This document shows positions 34,018 through 47,049 of a stretch of 64,000 nt of DNA, piece by piece. Location: the NCBI RefSeq assembly GCF_010015445.1, contig NC_053116.1, positions 28,949,285 to 29,013,284 of the forward strand, written 5' to 3'. This DNA comes from Perca fluviatilis. Taxonomy: Eukaryota > Chordata > Actinopteri > Perciformes > Percidae. The notes beneath the pieces were generated by a model. It saw only the letters and a list, made by a program, of their open reading frames with translations. It was not told where the DNA came from and ran no database searches. The first letter of the stretch is position 1. Every line of letters begins with the position of its first letter. The translations under genes and the position numbers were made by a program.

Positions 34018-34472
34018 TTAAAGCTGGATTATTGTTTTTTTTTTTGCAATTTGGGGGCAACAGAACAGACTAAAAACACAACAGTATTATCACTTTAATG
34101 TCAAATGTCATGTTAGAATGGAGTTGCCTCACACGTCCATCAACAGAGAGATATTTTATTTGGAGTACTATCTCTAGGTCTCTGGTTTTGGACTGAACCT
34201 AATATTCACTCTCTTTTTGGTTCTGTTGAAAAATATCTGGCGTTTTTGCTGATAAATGCTCCCCTATGTTCACCCCCTCTAGACATTAACTTTGCCTGTC
34301 TGTTGTTTGGTGCTGGGCAGGTAGCATACAGGAGTTTGTAAACCAAAGCAATGAGCTAAAAGAGGCTAAAATGCTTAGTAGAACTGAGGGGAACTGATAG
34401 AGTGGAGATAATTCTTGTAAAATTACACATTGTCATTTGATTATAAAAATATTAAATAGTGCTGCTTTAAAG
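34018..34472. mobile_element. MITE with TTAAAGC ends
   Basis: The left end CTTAAAGCTGGATTATT and the right end TAGTGCTGCTTTAAAG suggest another copy of the TTAAAGC family, though the interior differs from the copy at 39823. No coding frame. Confidence 0.5.
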
Positions 34473-35897
34473 AACTATAGACGCCCTGCTACATCCTAGG
34501 AAAGCTAATTGATTTCAGTATGTCTGTGGTAATGTTATACTGTGCTAAGTATCTGAAGTAGGGATAATATGTGACAGAGGGAACTCCAGCCAGGACTTAT
34601 CCACAGGTCACAAGCTTTCTTCTCTTCGAACGCATACTAACCAACTGTTAATATTTATAATGCACAAGCTGTTTAAGATCAATTTGCACCTGTCTGACCC
34701 ATTATAGAAAATCATTATTGGACAAATTAAAACCCAATTACAGTGCCATCACATGGACAGCGGAGACACTGGTTGAGAAAAGTACAACTCTTGTAAGTAT
34801 TGGTGACTTCCACTGGTGTTTGATTTGAGAATGATTATTAACCCACCAACCTCTGAATAATAATCAAACCAAAGCAATGAACACCACATAATTTGTCACA
34901 CGTTTGTGACAGGTACCTGGTTTTCAGCCTTGTTTTGCTAAGCCATAAAATTATGACTATTCTTTAAATGAGCAACCATGCAGCCTTTTGCATCTTAACC
35001 AGCTTGCAGATACATGGACCAAAGGTTCTCTGCTTGCTCCCTTTGTTCTGTATGACTTAAGTACAAAAGCATTGTTCTTATTATAATTCTTAAGACTCCT
35101 GTGTGTTCTGATCTCTCCCTTTTGCCACAGGACAGTAATCCACAAACAAAACTGTGCGGTACATGTCTGAAGTGAGGATTAGTGTGAGCCTATTCAACTC
35201 TACTGTATGGTTTGTGTGCTATGTACTTGTGTGAGTGAGTGATAGAGCATGAGAGCTCTGACTAGGACACAATGACACACTGCAGCAGGTGACATGTGGC
35301 AGGAGGAGAAAAAAAAAAGAAAAGCCGTCATGATGAAAATGCCCATGTGGGCCTTATACATCTCAACTCTCCATCAGCCAGCTGCCTAACTGCTGATCCA
35401 AGCCAATTTGTCTTCGGGAAGGCTCAAAAGGAAGTGCTGCTTGGTCATTTTGGAAAAGCACACAGCCTCTCCTCTGCCTGCCTACTACCGGACAGCCTCC
35501 TCTTGGATAATAAACTTCTGCGGGCCAGGTCAACCTTGGATTAATGATATCTACGGCTGGCTCAGGAAAGTCTTACCTTCCCAGCGCAATCAGAGTCCCT
35601 TGCCATGGCAAAGGCACATTATCTGTCAAGTAATTTGCATTTCCCTCATCTCCCCTCTCTATCCTCCCTCGTCTCCCTCTCTGCCTGTCTCCGGCTGACG
35701 TCAAAGCTCTTAAGTTGAAAGTGTTCGGTTAGAAATTAACATCTGTCCAAGTTCAGGCATTATACAGCTTGCCCCTGACCTTGATCAATAACTGGGGCCT
35801 CTACCAAGAATTGTTTCATTTTACATTGATGTCAGAGTGAAAGGGAGCACTTCCCAGTCAGGAAATTCAAATTAAATGCTGCACTTGGCGAATTTGT

Positions 35898-36020
35898 CCC
35901 CCCCCCCCAACAAAAAAAAATAATAGCACCGCAGTAAGGGGCTGTTTTTTTTCCCTCTAATGGACCCCCAAAAAAAAAAAAAAAAAAAAAAAAAAGGGAA
36001 TGGGGTTTTTTTTTTTTTTT
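35898..36020. repeat. poly-C, poly-A and poly-T runs
   Basis: A C9 run at 35900, an A run of about 27 bases at 35969-35995 and a T16 run at 36005-36020 lie close together. They may be remains of two opposed retroposed tails, but no SINE or LINE body is visible, and such runs are also prone to assembly or read errors. Confidence 0.8.
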
Positions 36021-36662
36021 ACCTCTCCAAGACACTCCTCTGTCCATGCAAGGGAAACTTCTCAGTATAATACAAATGGTCAAAAAGTGCATGCAATCAT
36101 CGATTGGCAAATGGGATGTCAGTGAACACAACGCACGCATGTTTAGCAGCCCCAGCCAGTCTGTGATGTTATACCAGAGGAATCCAATTGGCTCAGCTGG
36201 TGAGCACGAGCATGCTGCGTGTAGTTTGCTGATGCTATGTTACAAGTTTTCAGGGTATTTGAGTCCAAATAGCTCATTAAGAGTAACTTCAGGCTGCCAT
36301 TTGAAGACTAAAATATGTATACTTTCCTAGTACAGCTCTTTAATGAAACAAATGAACCCAAGAACGTGAGGTCCAGCATCCCAAACACCAACATTAAGAC
36401 CATTAAAACCTAATTTTCAGGGCAGTGCATTTAACGGCGCAGGGCAAATATAGCAGATAATGACATGGGTGACAAATCTGAGTGCATAGGCCAGTTCTAT
36501 TTTCATCCAGGACTGCCAGTTAGAGAGACGGAAATTTGGCCTTGCTATCTAAAAGCTATCAGTGTGTCCTGGCTGTCCGGTTTAAATTTCACCTTTGGCA
36601 GTCACCTTGCTTTAGAGATACCCAGTTAGGTTTTGTTTGGTCAAATCACTGCCAAACAATGG

Positions 36663-39456
36663 CCCTGTTCTGACCTGGTTTTATCATCCGTCATGAGTAA
36701 TCCCATCACAAGTGGACAGCTCTAGGTACGGGTGTTTCCACCTGACACTAGAATGTGTCGCCAAATGCGTCCCAAGTGACCACTTGTGATCGGATCTCAC
36801 TTCCCCGCTCTATATGCAAATAAACACGTAGATCATTTCTGCTTGCATAAGCCGGTTGTGTGTTTATAAATGTCAGTTGTTACTCTCACATAAATCAAAT
36901 GAAAAAGCGCTGCAAGAGAGAGAGACATTTTTTAAAGTCTCTGTGTGTTCAGCTCTTAGAACATTTGTAGCTTCTATCTGCATCTCTGTGGTTTGAAGTT
37001 TAGTTTAATGTATATTAGAACTGCTTTATTTTACATTTCATATTTGCTTGTTGGAGTTGTGTTACGTTACTGTCGATGAAGACCCAACATTTCCTGATAT
37101 TGCCGCTTCATAATGTAAGCATTTAAATAGCAAAATAACAGGGGACTTTTATTGTGAATAACTTATAGGAAATGAAACCGTTTCACAGCCGCTACATTGA
37201 CCACTCATGCACCGTCTTACAGCGCTGTGTAGCTCTGGCAATGCAAAACTAACTATAACTGCGAGCAGTTATGATGGGGTCCAATCCTCCCGGCGCCAGT
37301 CGCCCCCGACGACCCAGGGAGCGTGCGAAAGCGGGACCCAAAGCGGGACGGTGGGGAGGCAAACGTTGGGAAATATATAGAGGTGTGAGCCGTTGCAAAT
37401 ATCCCATTAACATTGATTGAGTAAAAGGGCCAAAACTGGTCTACGTTGACTATAGCGCTTCTACCTCAATTATGGCGCCCCCTAAAGGCCGATCCTCACC
37501 AAATCCGGTACAGAGCCGTAGAGTGGCATGTCGAACAATAATCTCAAGATTTGTGATTATAGCATTTGCGACAGAGATATTGCCATTGCAAATTTCCCAT
37601 TTAAATGCATTGAGTTATTTGCCAAAACGCGTTTACATTCATTATAGCAACCCCTAATGGCCGATCCTCACCAAATTTGGTAAAGCGCCTCGGAGTGGGA
37701 TTTCGAACAATATTACCGAGTTTTGCTCTGATACCTTTTAATTTAGCCGAGATATGCTAAAGTTTGTGTTTTCTGGCTAGCTACGGAAATTTTTTTGGTT
37801 GTAAATTGTGCACACTTTAACGTAGCAAAATTCGTTTTGATAACTGTTGGTCAGGTCCGTCTGGAGATGCTACCTACCAGGTTTCGTGCAGATAGGTCAC
37901 ACGGCCTAAGAGGAGTTCGAAAAGGTTGGTTTTGCGCATTGCGCAGTATTGCCAAAAACATTTTAGCGGAAATAGCAGTGGCCTATGGCATCACATTCAG
38001 CTCGATTCAAGGAACACAAGGATGTAAGGTTTTCTAATGTGCGATGTGTAATGTGGGAGTTATAGGCAGAAACACGTTTGACATCATTATAGCGCCACCT
38101 AGTGGTCCATATGTGTAATTTTTGGTAAGTGAGGTCCATGAGCCATTGTACATCTACACTGTAAATTTGAAGATGCTCACATTAGTGTAAGTGGTGAATC
38201 CAAACCTCGGTCCCATAGACCACTTTGACCAATCAGTACCCCACTATAGGCGTGGCCTCAGGAGTGGCCCTAGATGGTACCCTCAAAAAATCAGATGAGC
38301 TGTTCATGAGATATAAACATTTTGTACCTGTAGCGCCCCCTAGTGGCCTTTGTTTTGGAGGCCCAGAGGGTCATGGCAAATAAGAATATAAAGTTTGGCT
38401 TTGATAGCATTTATTTTGGCTGAGATATGGCAAGGTTCGTGTTTTTGTAGCTAACTACACATTTGTTCATGCATAATTTGTGCAATTTTCATCCAATAAA
38501 AATTCTTTTAATAACTTTTTGTCAGGTCGGTCTGGAGATGCTACGTACCAAGTTTCGTGCAGATCGGTCGCACGGTCTAGGAGGAGTTAGAAAAAGTAGG
38601 TTTACGATAAATCACGATTTTTCATGCATAAAAGTCTAGGCGGAAATGGGCGTGGCCTATATCAGGAGATTCAGCTGAATTCAGGAAATGCGTGGATATA
38701 TGTATTTTTAATGTGCGACGTACGGTTTGGGAGTTATAGGGCCAAACGCGTATCTCTGCTATAGCACCACCTAGTGGTGCAAATGTTTTTGTCCGAGGTC
38801 CACCCCCACTATGTATGGTTTAGGCTGTAGCATCAGTTTTATCAATGGAAAAATAATAATAATCCTTAGGAAAGCAATCGGGTTCCACAGCTCCGCTGGA
38901 TCTGTGAACCGCGTTGCCTTGCAAACATGGTTCCCAGCCCCCTCAGGCTTGGACCCCTAATAATTAACCGAAGGAGACAACATAGGATCAGGATTGTTTG
39001 TAGTAATAGCCTACATATTGGTGAAGATGTTTTATGAAACTAAAAATAATGTTATTGCATACCGGCGGCTGCCTTTTCGAAGCAATCGCACTGCACAGAG
39101 CTCCGACAACGAAGACCAGGCAGCACAGGAACAAGAAGACCGAAACATTACTGACAGTATGATAAAAACATCCAAAACACACGATTAACTCAGTGGTTTT
39201 TGTGACACGAGAAATACTTTGATTGAGTAGCCTATGTAGTTCCGCTCACAGCTGAGTGGGTGGTCTTTAACGTGGACACAGGACACATTCCCGTTCTCAC
39301 TGCTATTAGAATGTGGACACACACTCAAACCACCTCCAAATGTAGTTTTTGAGAGTGAATCTCAATGCGTCATGAGAGTGTTTTCACCTGTACTTGGAGC
39401 TGTCCATATGTGAGCCCATCACTCAGATCAGATCTTAATACCAGGTGGAAACAGGG
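36663..39456. mobile_element. TIR element (CCCTGTT ends) with nested repeat
   Basis: The left end CCCTGTTCTGACCTGGTTTTA and the right end TTAATACCAGGTGGAAACAGGG are inverted repeats. Similarity runs inward about 150 bp, with GAGCTGTCCA in both arms. The middle (about 37268-38964) is a different repeat. The open frame at 38994-39188 is probably part of the outer element. The target duplication could not be settled. Confidence 0.7.
37268..38964. repeat. CCTAGTGG-type mid-repetitive element with duplicated module
   Basis: A teleost-type repeat in which a word like TATAGCGCCACCTAGTGG recurs at about 37470, 37644, 38088, 38331 and 38759. A block of about 420 bp is present twice, offset by about 671 bp (37672-38110 and 38385-38785). 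Both copies contain GTCTGGAGATGCTAC, TTTCGTGCAGAT and GGGAGTTATAGG in the same order. It ends with AATAATAATAATCC and a GGACCCCTAATAAT tail. It looks noncoding and splits the surrounding TIR element. Confidence 0.75.
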
Positions 39457-39822
39457 TGAGTGAGAGGCTGAAAGGGAGATCGATAGAGAGAGAAAGGGAC
39501 AGAAAAAAGGAAGGGACAGCGAGGAGAGGACAGCTAGCTTGTGACCTCTGAGGCAGCAGGATTTGAGCCCCCATCGATGTTCCCAGCAAGAAATAAATTA
39601 GATTTTGTTTGCCTTCATGGCCATGACACTTTGATGAACATATCAAAGTGCTACCTACTTTTAATAAAAGAACCCCAGCTTAGACACAAATACTCACTGT
39701 GGGGTCAGTAATGGAGCCAAGCAGGTCATGTCTGGTTTGTAGCATCTTTCAAAACTCCTCATATATGTTTTTCTTTTACCATTGTCACATCACATTATCT
39801 CGGTATGTTTAGCCTGAGTGCA

Positions 39823-40532
39823 TTAAAGCTGTGGTAGGCCCTTTATTGTTGGTGTTGTTTGGCAATAATTCCATAATAATCTTTCAGCATATTGTAATTC
39901 AAGTGGTCTTTTAGAAAACTAGAACTCTGTTTCCAGTCTTCAGAAAATCTAGCCGTCACGGGAGACAGGTCATTAGAGAGAAAGCGTTCCTATTGGCTGT
40001 TCTGCCCATGCCACAATGAGGGAAGAGGGAGAACTGCAGGAAGAGTTCTCCCTCTACTTCAAATTCTCACTCATAGTAAAAACCCCAGAGAATCTAAACC
40101 AGACTCTGCAGCTCTACAGAGCTTTTCAGCTAATCATTTTGGTTTTAAGACCCTCAACCTTAATGTACGTATGGTTCAGTCGCACCACTCTCATCAACCA
40201 TGTTTCCAGACACAGTGGGCAGCTGCTTTTAGTGAAACTGCTTAGATAAACCCACTGTGTGCTACCTGGCGACGAGCATCAAACAGTTGACAAAGTTAGC
40301 GACTAGCAGCTAAACAGCCATATATTTCCCTCAGGATCTTGGTGGACACCAAAACAGAGATATAATTAGAGTGAATATTGGACTTATATATTACACTTTG
40401 AATTTTGAAAACCATTTTGAACACTTTTGCCATAATGTCTTAAGGTGATGAAAGGTGATAAAATGCCATTGTTGTGTTTAAAGCTTGTTCAGCTTCCCCC
40501 AAGTGGCAAAAAATGTATTAATGCTGCTTTAA
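39823..40532. mobile_element. MITE with TTAAAGC ends
   Basis: The left end TTAAAGCTGTGGTAGGCC pairs with the right end ATTAATGCTGCTTTAA. The interior contains CCTATTGGCTGTTC and GAAAATCTAGCCGTCACGG, words also found in reverse orientation at 43.8-44.04 kb. No coding frame is supported. Confidence 0.65.
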
Positions 40533-41248
40533 GCTCTTATAGCTCTCATCAGAGAAATGTAGATTATATTTAAAGCTTAACACATTTCTTGAGTTGTGAA
40601 GTGGTAATTAGTGCTGTGTTTATGAAATACCTTACACTGTTGCTGTATTTATCTTGAAGCCTGGTCGTAAACAAAGGTGTAATTAGCTGTATGGAAGCAT
40701 CAACATCAAACTGAAAAAAATATTAGTAGCTGCTTTACTGAAACAAGATGAGGAACACATAGTCCTGAAACCTGAAAGGTCAGCAATAGCTTTAGCTCTT
40801 ATTTCTACACAGGATACTTGAAGGGCCCTGTAAAATCAGTTTGAATGTTTTTCCAGATTCAGTGTTTTCTGTTAAAAAAAATAATGACAGATGGACAGAG
40901 TGATTATCAATATAATGTACTTGTGGACATACTGCATGTTCCATGTTAAAATAATAAATGAGTACATATTGTTACAGCTAGCCATAACATTTAGTAACTA
41001 AATATGGCTCAGCCTCAGTGTGCAACCATCTTTATGGCAGTTTTCGACCTTGCTGAACTCCTGACTTGTCTCTCTGCAATTTACATGGTGGATTAAGTGA
41101 CAACATCTAAACCACAGGCAGTTTGTCCTCTGAGTAACAATGCCATAACAAGGCGCTACTGGACAAATGATGCGGAAAAGAGAATTTCTATTTAATCACT
41201 ATGCATGTATGTATGAGTTATTGTGAGCCTTTAGTTGTGTGTATATGA

Positions 41249-41269
41249 GTGTGTCTCTGTGTGTGTGTG

Positions 41270-41311
<42 letters not shown>
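41249..41311. repeat. (GT)n microsatellite
   Basis: A GT run with one TTG interruption near its left end, in ajap1 intron 2. Confidence 0.97.
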
Positions 41312-41314
<3 letters not shown>

Positions 41315-43543
41315 CTGGACCGTCTGTATGTAGCAGTAAGCCCTGTCAGGCATCCATTGCAAAGAGCCATTTAGGGCTAATGGTGCCTAAACCCACGCAG
41401 TGTTGGCTTAAAAGCTCCAGAAAAATGTAGGAAAGACCCCTTATTTGCTCACAGAGTAGCAGCTTACAGAGGTTGAACCATCTCACTCCTACACACCACG
41501 AAGCACATTTGTACAGGCATATTCAACACACGCTGATACGCTGCATGACCCTTCTGAGATCTCTCCTACAACCAGGCACCTGAGCAGGACAGGTTGGGGG
41601 AAGACTTCCGTCAAAGCCAGTGTGCTGATAGTTAGAAATTGCCAATTAATGTTGGTGTCAAAGTGTCAATCTAAGCTGATTTCTACTGAATCGCCAAGCA
41701 ATCTAAAACACTTATTGAAGAAGAGGGTGCTGAGAGAGGGACAGAGAGAAAGAGGAGGGGAAAGTTGAACAGGGCGAGATCAGAAACAATTACTCCTACA
41801 TGCCTTTCCTCTCAGTGTCAAAGGCATCGCTGCATAATTCAGTCAGGCTGGATGGCAAATGCTAGAATGGCCAAAAAAAAGGGGTCCTCTAAGTATATTG
41901 ATAGCATCCCTTACAGGAGGATACACTTGTCTTGTGTGGCTGCCTGTATTTTGAACAGTGGATAACACACAGTAGCTCATTCTGTTGACAACAGAAGAAA
42001 TTAAAATGAGTGCAATTTCCAGGTGGGTGTAATATGAAATTGATACTAAGGCAGCTTCAATCAACCATCCTGAAATCTGTGTACTGTCAGTTCAAAGACG
42101 GGAGGTATTTGTCTACCAACAAAGCTTAGCTGAATTGTTTCTCAGGTGACTGGAGAGGAAAACATATCATGCACCTGCACTGTTTGGCTGGCTTTGAGTC
42201 CAATTCTATCATCCTCTCTCTCTTTCCAGTCAAGCAACACCATGTCGGTTTTCAACATAACTGAAAATCTCTCAAAAGCTTAAATAAATAAACTCAAATA
42301 GGTTTAAAAAAAACGGTCATATTAAAATTCTGCTCCATCCCTTCTGATTGACGGAAACAATTTCCTCCATCTAAAAAAGTGTCTCAGTCAACATCTGCAC
42401 TCCTCTTCCTTCAGGCAGATGTGTCAAGCCATGAAGAAAGAGCTGAGCAGCGGGGAAACCGAAAGTGAAACAGCATCTGCTCAGTCTGGCCCCTTCATCT
42501 CCTCTTGGCTCAGTTTTCTGTAAGTCAGTCAAAGGGGGGTTTGACTCTGCACGCCTGTCACCAGGCATGAGCATTTAAGCCCAGATTTAACGCTCGAGAA
42601 AAAGGAGATTCATTTTTACCCACTTTATTGAGAGTCAATACAGAAAGTAATGGCAAATTTATTGGATTGCCATGGTAACCGTTGGGAGAAGTGGATTCTC
42701 TCTGTCTCTCTGTGTGTCTCTCACTGTTGAAGAGGATGTATTGTACGCCTCTACAGGTCTACCACAGGTCGAAATCATGTATTTTAATGTTCACTGAGCT
42801 TGCTTCTTTAAAAATAGATTCCTGGGACACTTAACATACATTTTACATCTGCTCACTTTGCTCTACAGTGGATATAAACTTACTTATTTACTCCATTTAA
42901 CCTTCCATCCCCTCACAAACGTGATAATGTCATGTGAATTGTTACCAGATGTATATATTCATTTTAAATACCTGCTGGCTTATTTTTTATTTCTTTTTTT
43001 TACTTTAAACATCACTGAACGTGTCTGTTTTACGTGCACAGGACCAAACTGTAAGGGACACGTTGCTTACTCCACACAAGCCTGTAACATTTAACCTTGC
43101 GACTACCAGACCTCTAACAAGAGCTATGTTATCAGTTGTGGCTTTACTGACTGCAGTTTTAATCATCTCGTATTCATAATGGAGCTGACAGCTCCATCTG
43201 TGCAGAGTAGAGGGGGGGTCACAGTTACTAGCAGCACAATCACCGGGAACAATCAGTGAGCATCTGGAGGCACCACAGCTATACCCACCACCTCCTCCTC
43301 CTTCTCCTCCCACCTCCTGTATGATGGCCAGATAGCTGTGAGAGCAGGATCAACAGGAGGCATCCACTAAGTGCTACAGCATCCAGACAAACTCCTATCC
43401 AAAGTGACTGAGATATGCACTAGATTTATTCTGATGCTGAGAATGCACACTGGTGACACATTGTCTCAACACAGGAAATTACACATTACATTTAAGTTAT
43501 TAACCACCAAGGCTACTACTATGACCAGGGCCTGCTGTGTTAT

Positions 43544-44072
43544 TACCTCCGCCAAGAACATTATGTTTTTCGGTTCAGTCTGATTGTTTGTCAGCAGCAT
43601 TATGGAAACTACTGGCCCAATTTGAATGGAACTTGGTGGAATTTCCCCAAAATGTCCACTTCTTGGACAATAAACTGTACTGCATTTTGACCCACTTTAG
43701 TTCCTCTATGTACATTTGATGGATGGCAATAAAGTATCTTATCTGCCTTGAATTATCTCCAGGCCTGAGCCTTCTGCTATGGTAAACAGAAAAAGGATGT
43801 GATACGCGTGGCGCGCATCTGCACTTGCTAAACAGCCAATAGGAACGCACTCTCTCAAATGACCTATGATTGGCCAAAGTCATCCATCACGTCTAGATTT
43901 TCTAAAGACTGAAACAAAGCCAAGGAGGAGTTGCAGAAGTGTATTTTTTTTCATACAACATGAATCTCAATATACTGGGAGATTATATTAGAATTTTTGC
44001 CCAACGATGCCAAAAATAAACTGCCTACCCAAGCTTTAACATTGTGAGATAGGGCATGGCCTTGGCGGAGGT
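43544..44072. mobile_element. element with ACCTCCGCCAAG ends, containing a second repeat
   Basis: The left end TTACCTCCGCCAAGAACATT and the right end CCTTGGCGGAGGT are inverted repeats of a common teleost repeat (TGTTTGTCAGCAG and AACTTGGTGGAA lie inside). From about 43760 to 44037 the sequence is the reverse of the left part of the 39823-40532 element, including CTGCCTACCCAAGCTTTAA. A LINE-like tail GCAATAAAGTATCTTATC sits at about 43728-43746. Confidence 0.6.
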
Positions 44073-44547
44073 CTGCGGCCTCCGAGTGCCCTTCTTGTTT
44101 AAACATGGTACAGTGCCTGATTTACAGCCACCAGAAAATTACAGCCACCTACAGTAGCTTCAACTAAGAACTATGTGCTGACAGTTGCATGAAAATAATG
44201 AAAAGGGAAATCAAACTAGTTAAATTAGACAGAAAGCGAGCAAAAGGTAGCCTTTTAACTGATTAGAATCAACATTAATGTCTTTGTCTTGGATAAAGGG
44301 TGTGACGTAAACTTGTTGGATTTTCCGCAATAACAAAGAGTTGTCCCTTTTGTTGTCCTGCACTCTCAATGCCAAACAGTGAGTGGGAGTAAAGACACAT
44401 AGTCAATAAGTGCAAAACAGACAAGCTGTGGCGAGCTGTCATGTACTCTGTGTCATTGCATAGTTAGTTTCCAACCAAACCAAACTAACTGCCAAAATGT
44501 CGCACAAAAAAACTAATGAAACAAGCAAAGAGCTGATCCATTTGGAT

Positions 44548-45006
44548 TAGGGATCGACCGATATGGATTTTTTTTAGTGCCAATACCGATTCTTTTTTCA
44601 TCAGCCTTAGCCGATGACCAATACGGGCTGCCGATTTTCTTGAGCCGATATTTGGAGCCGATACTGCTTTTGCTCACTCAATTTACGTCATAAAAATGTA
44701 AACCCTGCCACACTGGATTTGTTTGTGGAATCTGCTCTTCCATTTCTTTAAAAATAATAAACAAAAACACAGATCAGTGTCACTCCTGCAATCATCTTAC
44801 ATTCATATCACCCAAATTATTTTTGCAATGTGCATCATATGGATGGGTGCAATGCATATGGTTAACTGTGCAAGGGTAAAAGGCTTTCATCAACATCTAC
44901 AACGCAGCCTTGATGATGCATTGCTTGCTGACATATTATAAGACAAATATAATATACAAATATCGGCCCTATTTATTGGCCGGCCGATAAAATCGGTCTA
45001 TCACTA
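44548..45006. mobile_element. hAT-type MITE, 459 bp
   Basis: It starts TAGGGATCGACCGATAT and ends in ATCGGTCTATCACTA, its imperfect inverted repeat. The flanks are exact 8-bp duplications ATTTGGAT at 44540-44547 and 45007-45014. No coding sequence is supported; the open frame at 44723-44941 inside is likely chance. Confidence 0.92.
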
Positions 45007-45269
45007 ATTTGGATATAAAGTCCATGGCTCATTTCTACTCTACACTGAATGATCGTTTGCACACATTAGATTAAATAGACAATGTTTCGATCCTTGCTGG
45101 ACCTTCATCAGGCAATATACGTAGGTAAATAAAAAATTTGAAAATTTAAAAATATAATGTATTTTAAATAAGATGAATTCATTTAATTAATTCATCATAC
45201 TTATATTTTGGGTTTCTACTACAAGATGTTTACATGCTTTAATGTTCAAAAAACATAATTTTTCTCATA

Positions 45270-45480
45270 CTGTTCGTCTGAATATACCTGTATTCACCCT
45301 CCATTTTAGCACCTGTCTCTTTAAGACCCCCTCCTGAAAAAGCCCAGTCAGCTCTGATTGGTTAGGGTTTCCGGCTCTTCTGCATCTGCGTTCTTGGCGT
45401 CCCTGCACCGTCATTGCAGCCGGGGAATGACTGTAACGGCACTGTAACGGAACTTTCTACCTATATATAGGATAGTTTAT
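45270..45480. repeat. teleost mid-repetitive fragment
   Basis: The words ATACCTGTATTCACCCTCC, CACCTGTCTCTTTAAGACCC and AGCTCTGATTGGT follow the layout of a common teleost MITE as I remember it. Ends and duplication were not found. Confidence 0.5.
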
Positions 45481-46719
45481 AGGCACAGTTTCTGAATGGG
45501 GCTGTCTGCATTTCTCTATGGATTTAGCGTTTTAATACTTCCACAGCATTTATAAAGCACATTTACCTGCCTTATAATCAACACAGACATGATATTCCTA
45601 AAAAAACAATTTCTTAACTATTTTAATAATTTTTATAACACTTACTCATACTCATCAGAATGCTTGACAGTCAAGTCACATAGCAGATTGTCCTTGTAAA
45701 TTGTGTCATTATGTTACCAGACAAAATATATTTTATTTGCACTGTAAAAGCAGTGTCAATGTCCAAATCTAAGGGCATAAAAAGCATCAAATCCCAGCAG
45801 AATTGATAAAAATGCCTGACTACAGGTACCAACAACACTACAACACACGTACTGTATTTGCTATCCAGGCCCTAGTTGGCATCAAAAACATGGTGATATT
45901 ATGAATAAAATGAGTGAATGGTGAAATTCCTCTGCACAGTGGTAAAAACAAGTAATCTAATGAGGAGACTCAAAATGATCAGATTCTGCCTGTAAGTCCA
46001 AAGTATGTGTGTTTACTGTGGAATATCGGACCTAATGTGAGGAGACATTTCATTTAAGAAGGCAGGAAAGTTTGGCATCTTTTCCAGTGGGCTCTGAAGC
46101 TTGTCATATTTCTTTTCTGTCTTCATGGTGAAACAGATGCAACAGGCTGTCAAAGATGCATCATCACTTGATGTTTTCATGCTTACATTGGACCGAAGTA
46201 GAAACTGGAAAATTCAGAAGACTGATCACTATGTACAACACTTCTATGTGAGAAAGGCATTTTGAAATAATTTCCTCCCCTGCTCTCTACCTCGTTCCAC
46301 AGACAACCACTTGCATCCAAGTTTGACAGTGATGTGCACACACCCACCCACACACAAACAGCATGAGATGATAACGGTCATCATGATACACACATCCCTT
46401 ACGTGGCTGAGACAAAGTACTCTAATGGCTTGAATTTCTGCTGGTTGCCTACAGTATTCATGAGTCATAGTGAATTAGTTCATGCAGACCGTTTATTGCA
46501 GGGGTGAATGCGCATGTTGTAATCTCACAGTTTCTAAGAGCCTGACTAACAATTATGAGCTGCAGTGGCTCAGGCATTTTTGAAATTATAAATATTTTCT
46601 TTCTCCAAAAACTTATATCCTAATTTAGTTATTTAAGGAAACAGATATAGGTCATATGCAGTTAATGTAGCTGGTAATAAGAAAACATACCCCACATATA
46701 CAGTAGGGTAAGCTCCATC

Positions 46720-47049
46720 TATTGCTGGGCAATATAGTCAAAATCTTCTATCCCGATATAGGTAATTTCATATCTCAATAGCGATATATTGCGATATTCA
46801 GTATATGTCTATATGAAATAACCAAATGGTAAAGCCAATTTTTCTTGACTAATGATAAGTTCTGAGTATTTTCTCATTTTATTTAGAATTTGAGTGAAAA
46901 ATGAACATAACGTAAAGCATCGTGGAAATTACGTAACTATTGCAGTAACGCAGTTTGGCCGCTGTTTTTTTTGACATAATAGAAACGGTATAGAAAAATA
47001 TATAGACATTTTTATATGATTTTGACAATCTTCGACTTGCCCAGTCCTA
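46720..47049. mobile_element. hAT-type MITE, 330 bp
   Basis: The left end TATTGCTGGGCAATATAGTC and right end GACTTGCCCAGTCCTA are diverged inverted repeats. Subterminal repeats TCAAAAT and ATTTTGA support the pairing. The flanks GCTCCATC and GCTCCGAC (46712-46719, 47050-47057) agree at 6 of 8 positions. It is AT-rich and noncoding. Confidence 0.8.

Noticed and set aside
43005..43313. Gly-rich 102-codon frame
   Set aside because: Its start reads a CCTCCTCCT run on the other strand; no homology recognised.
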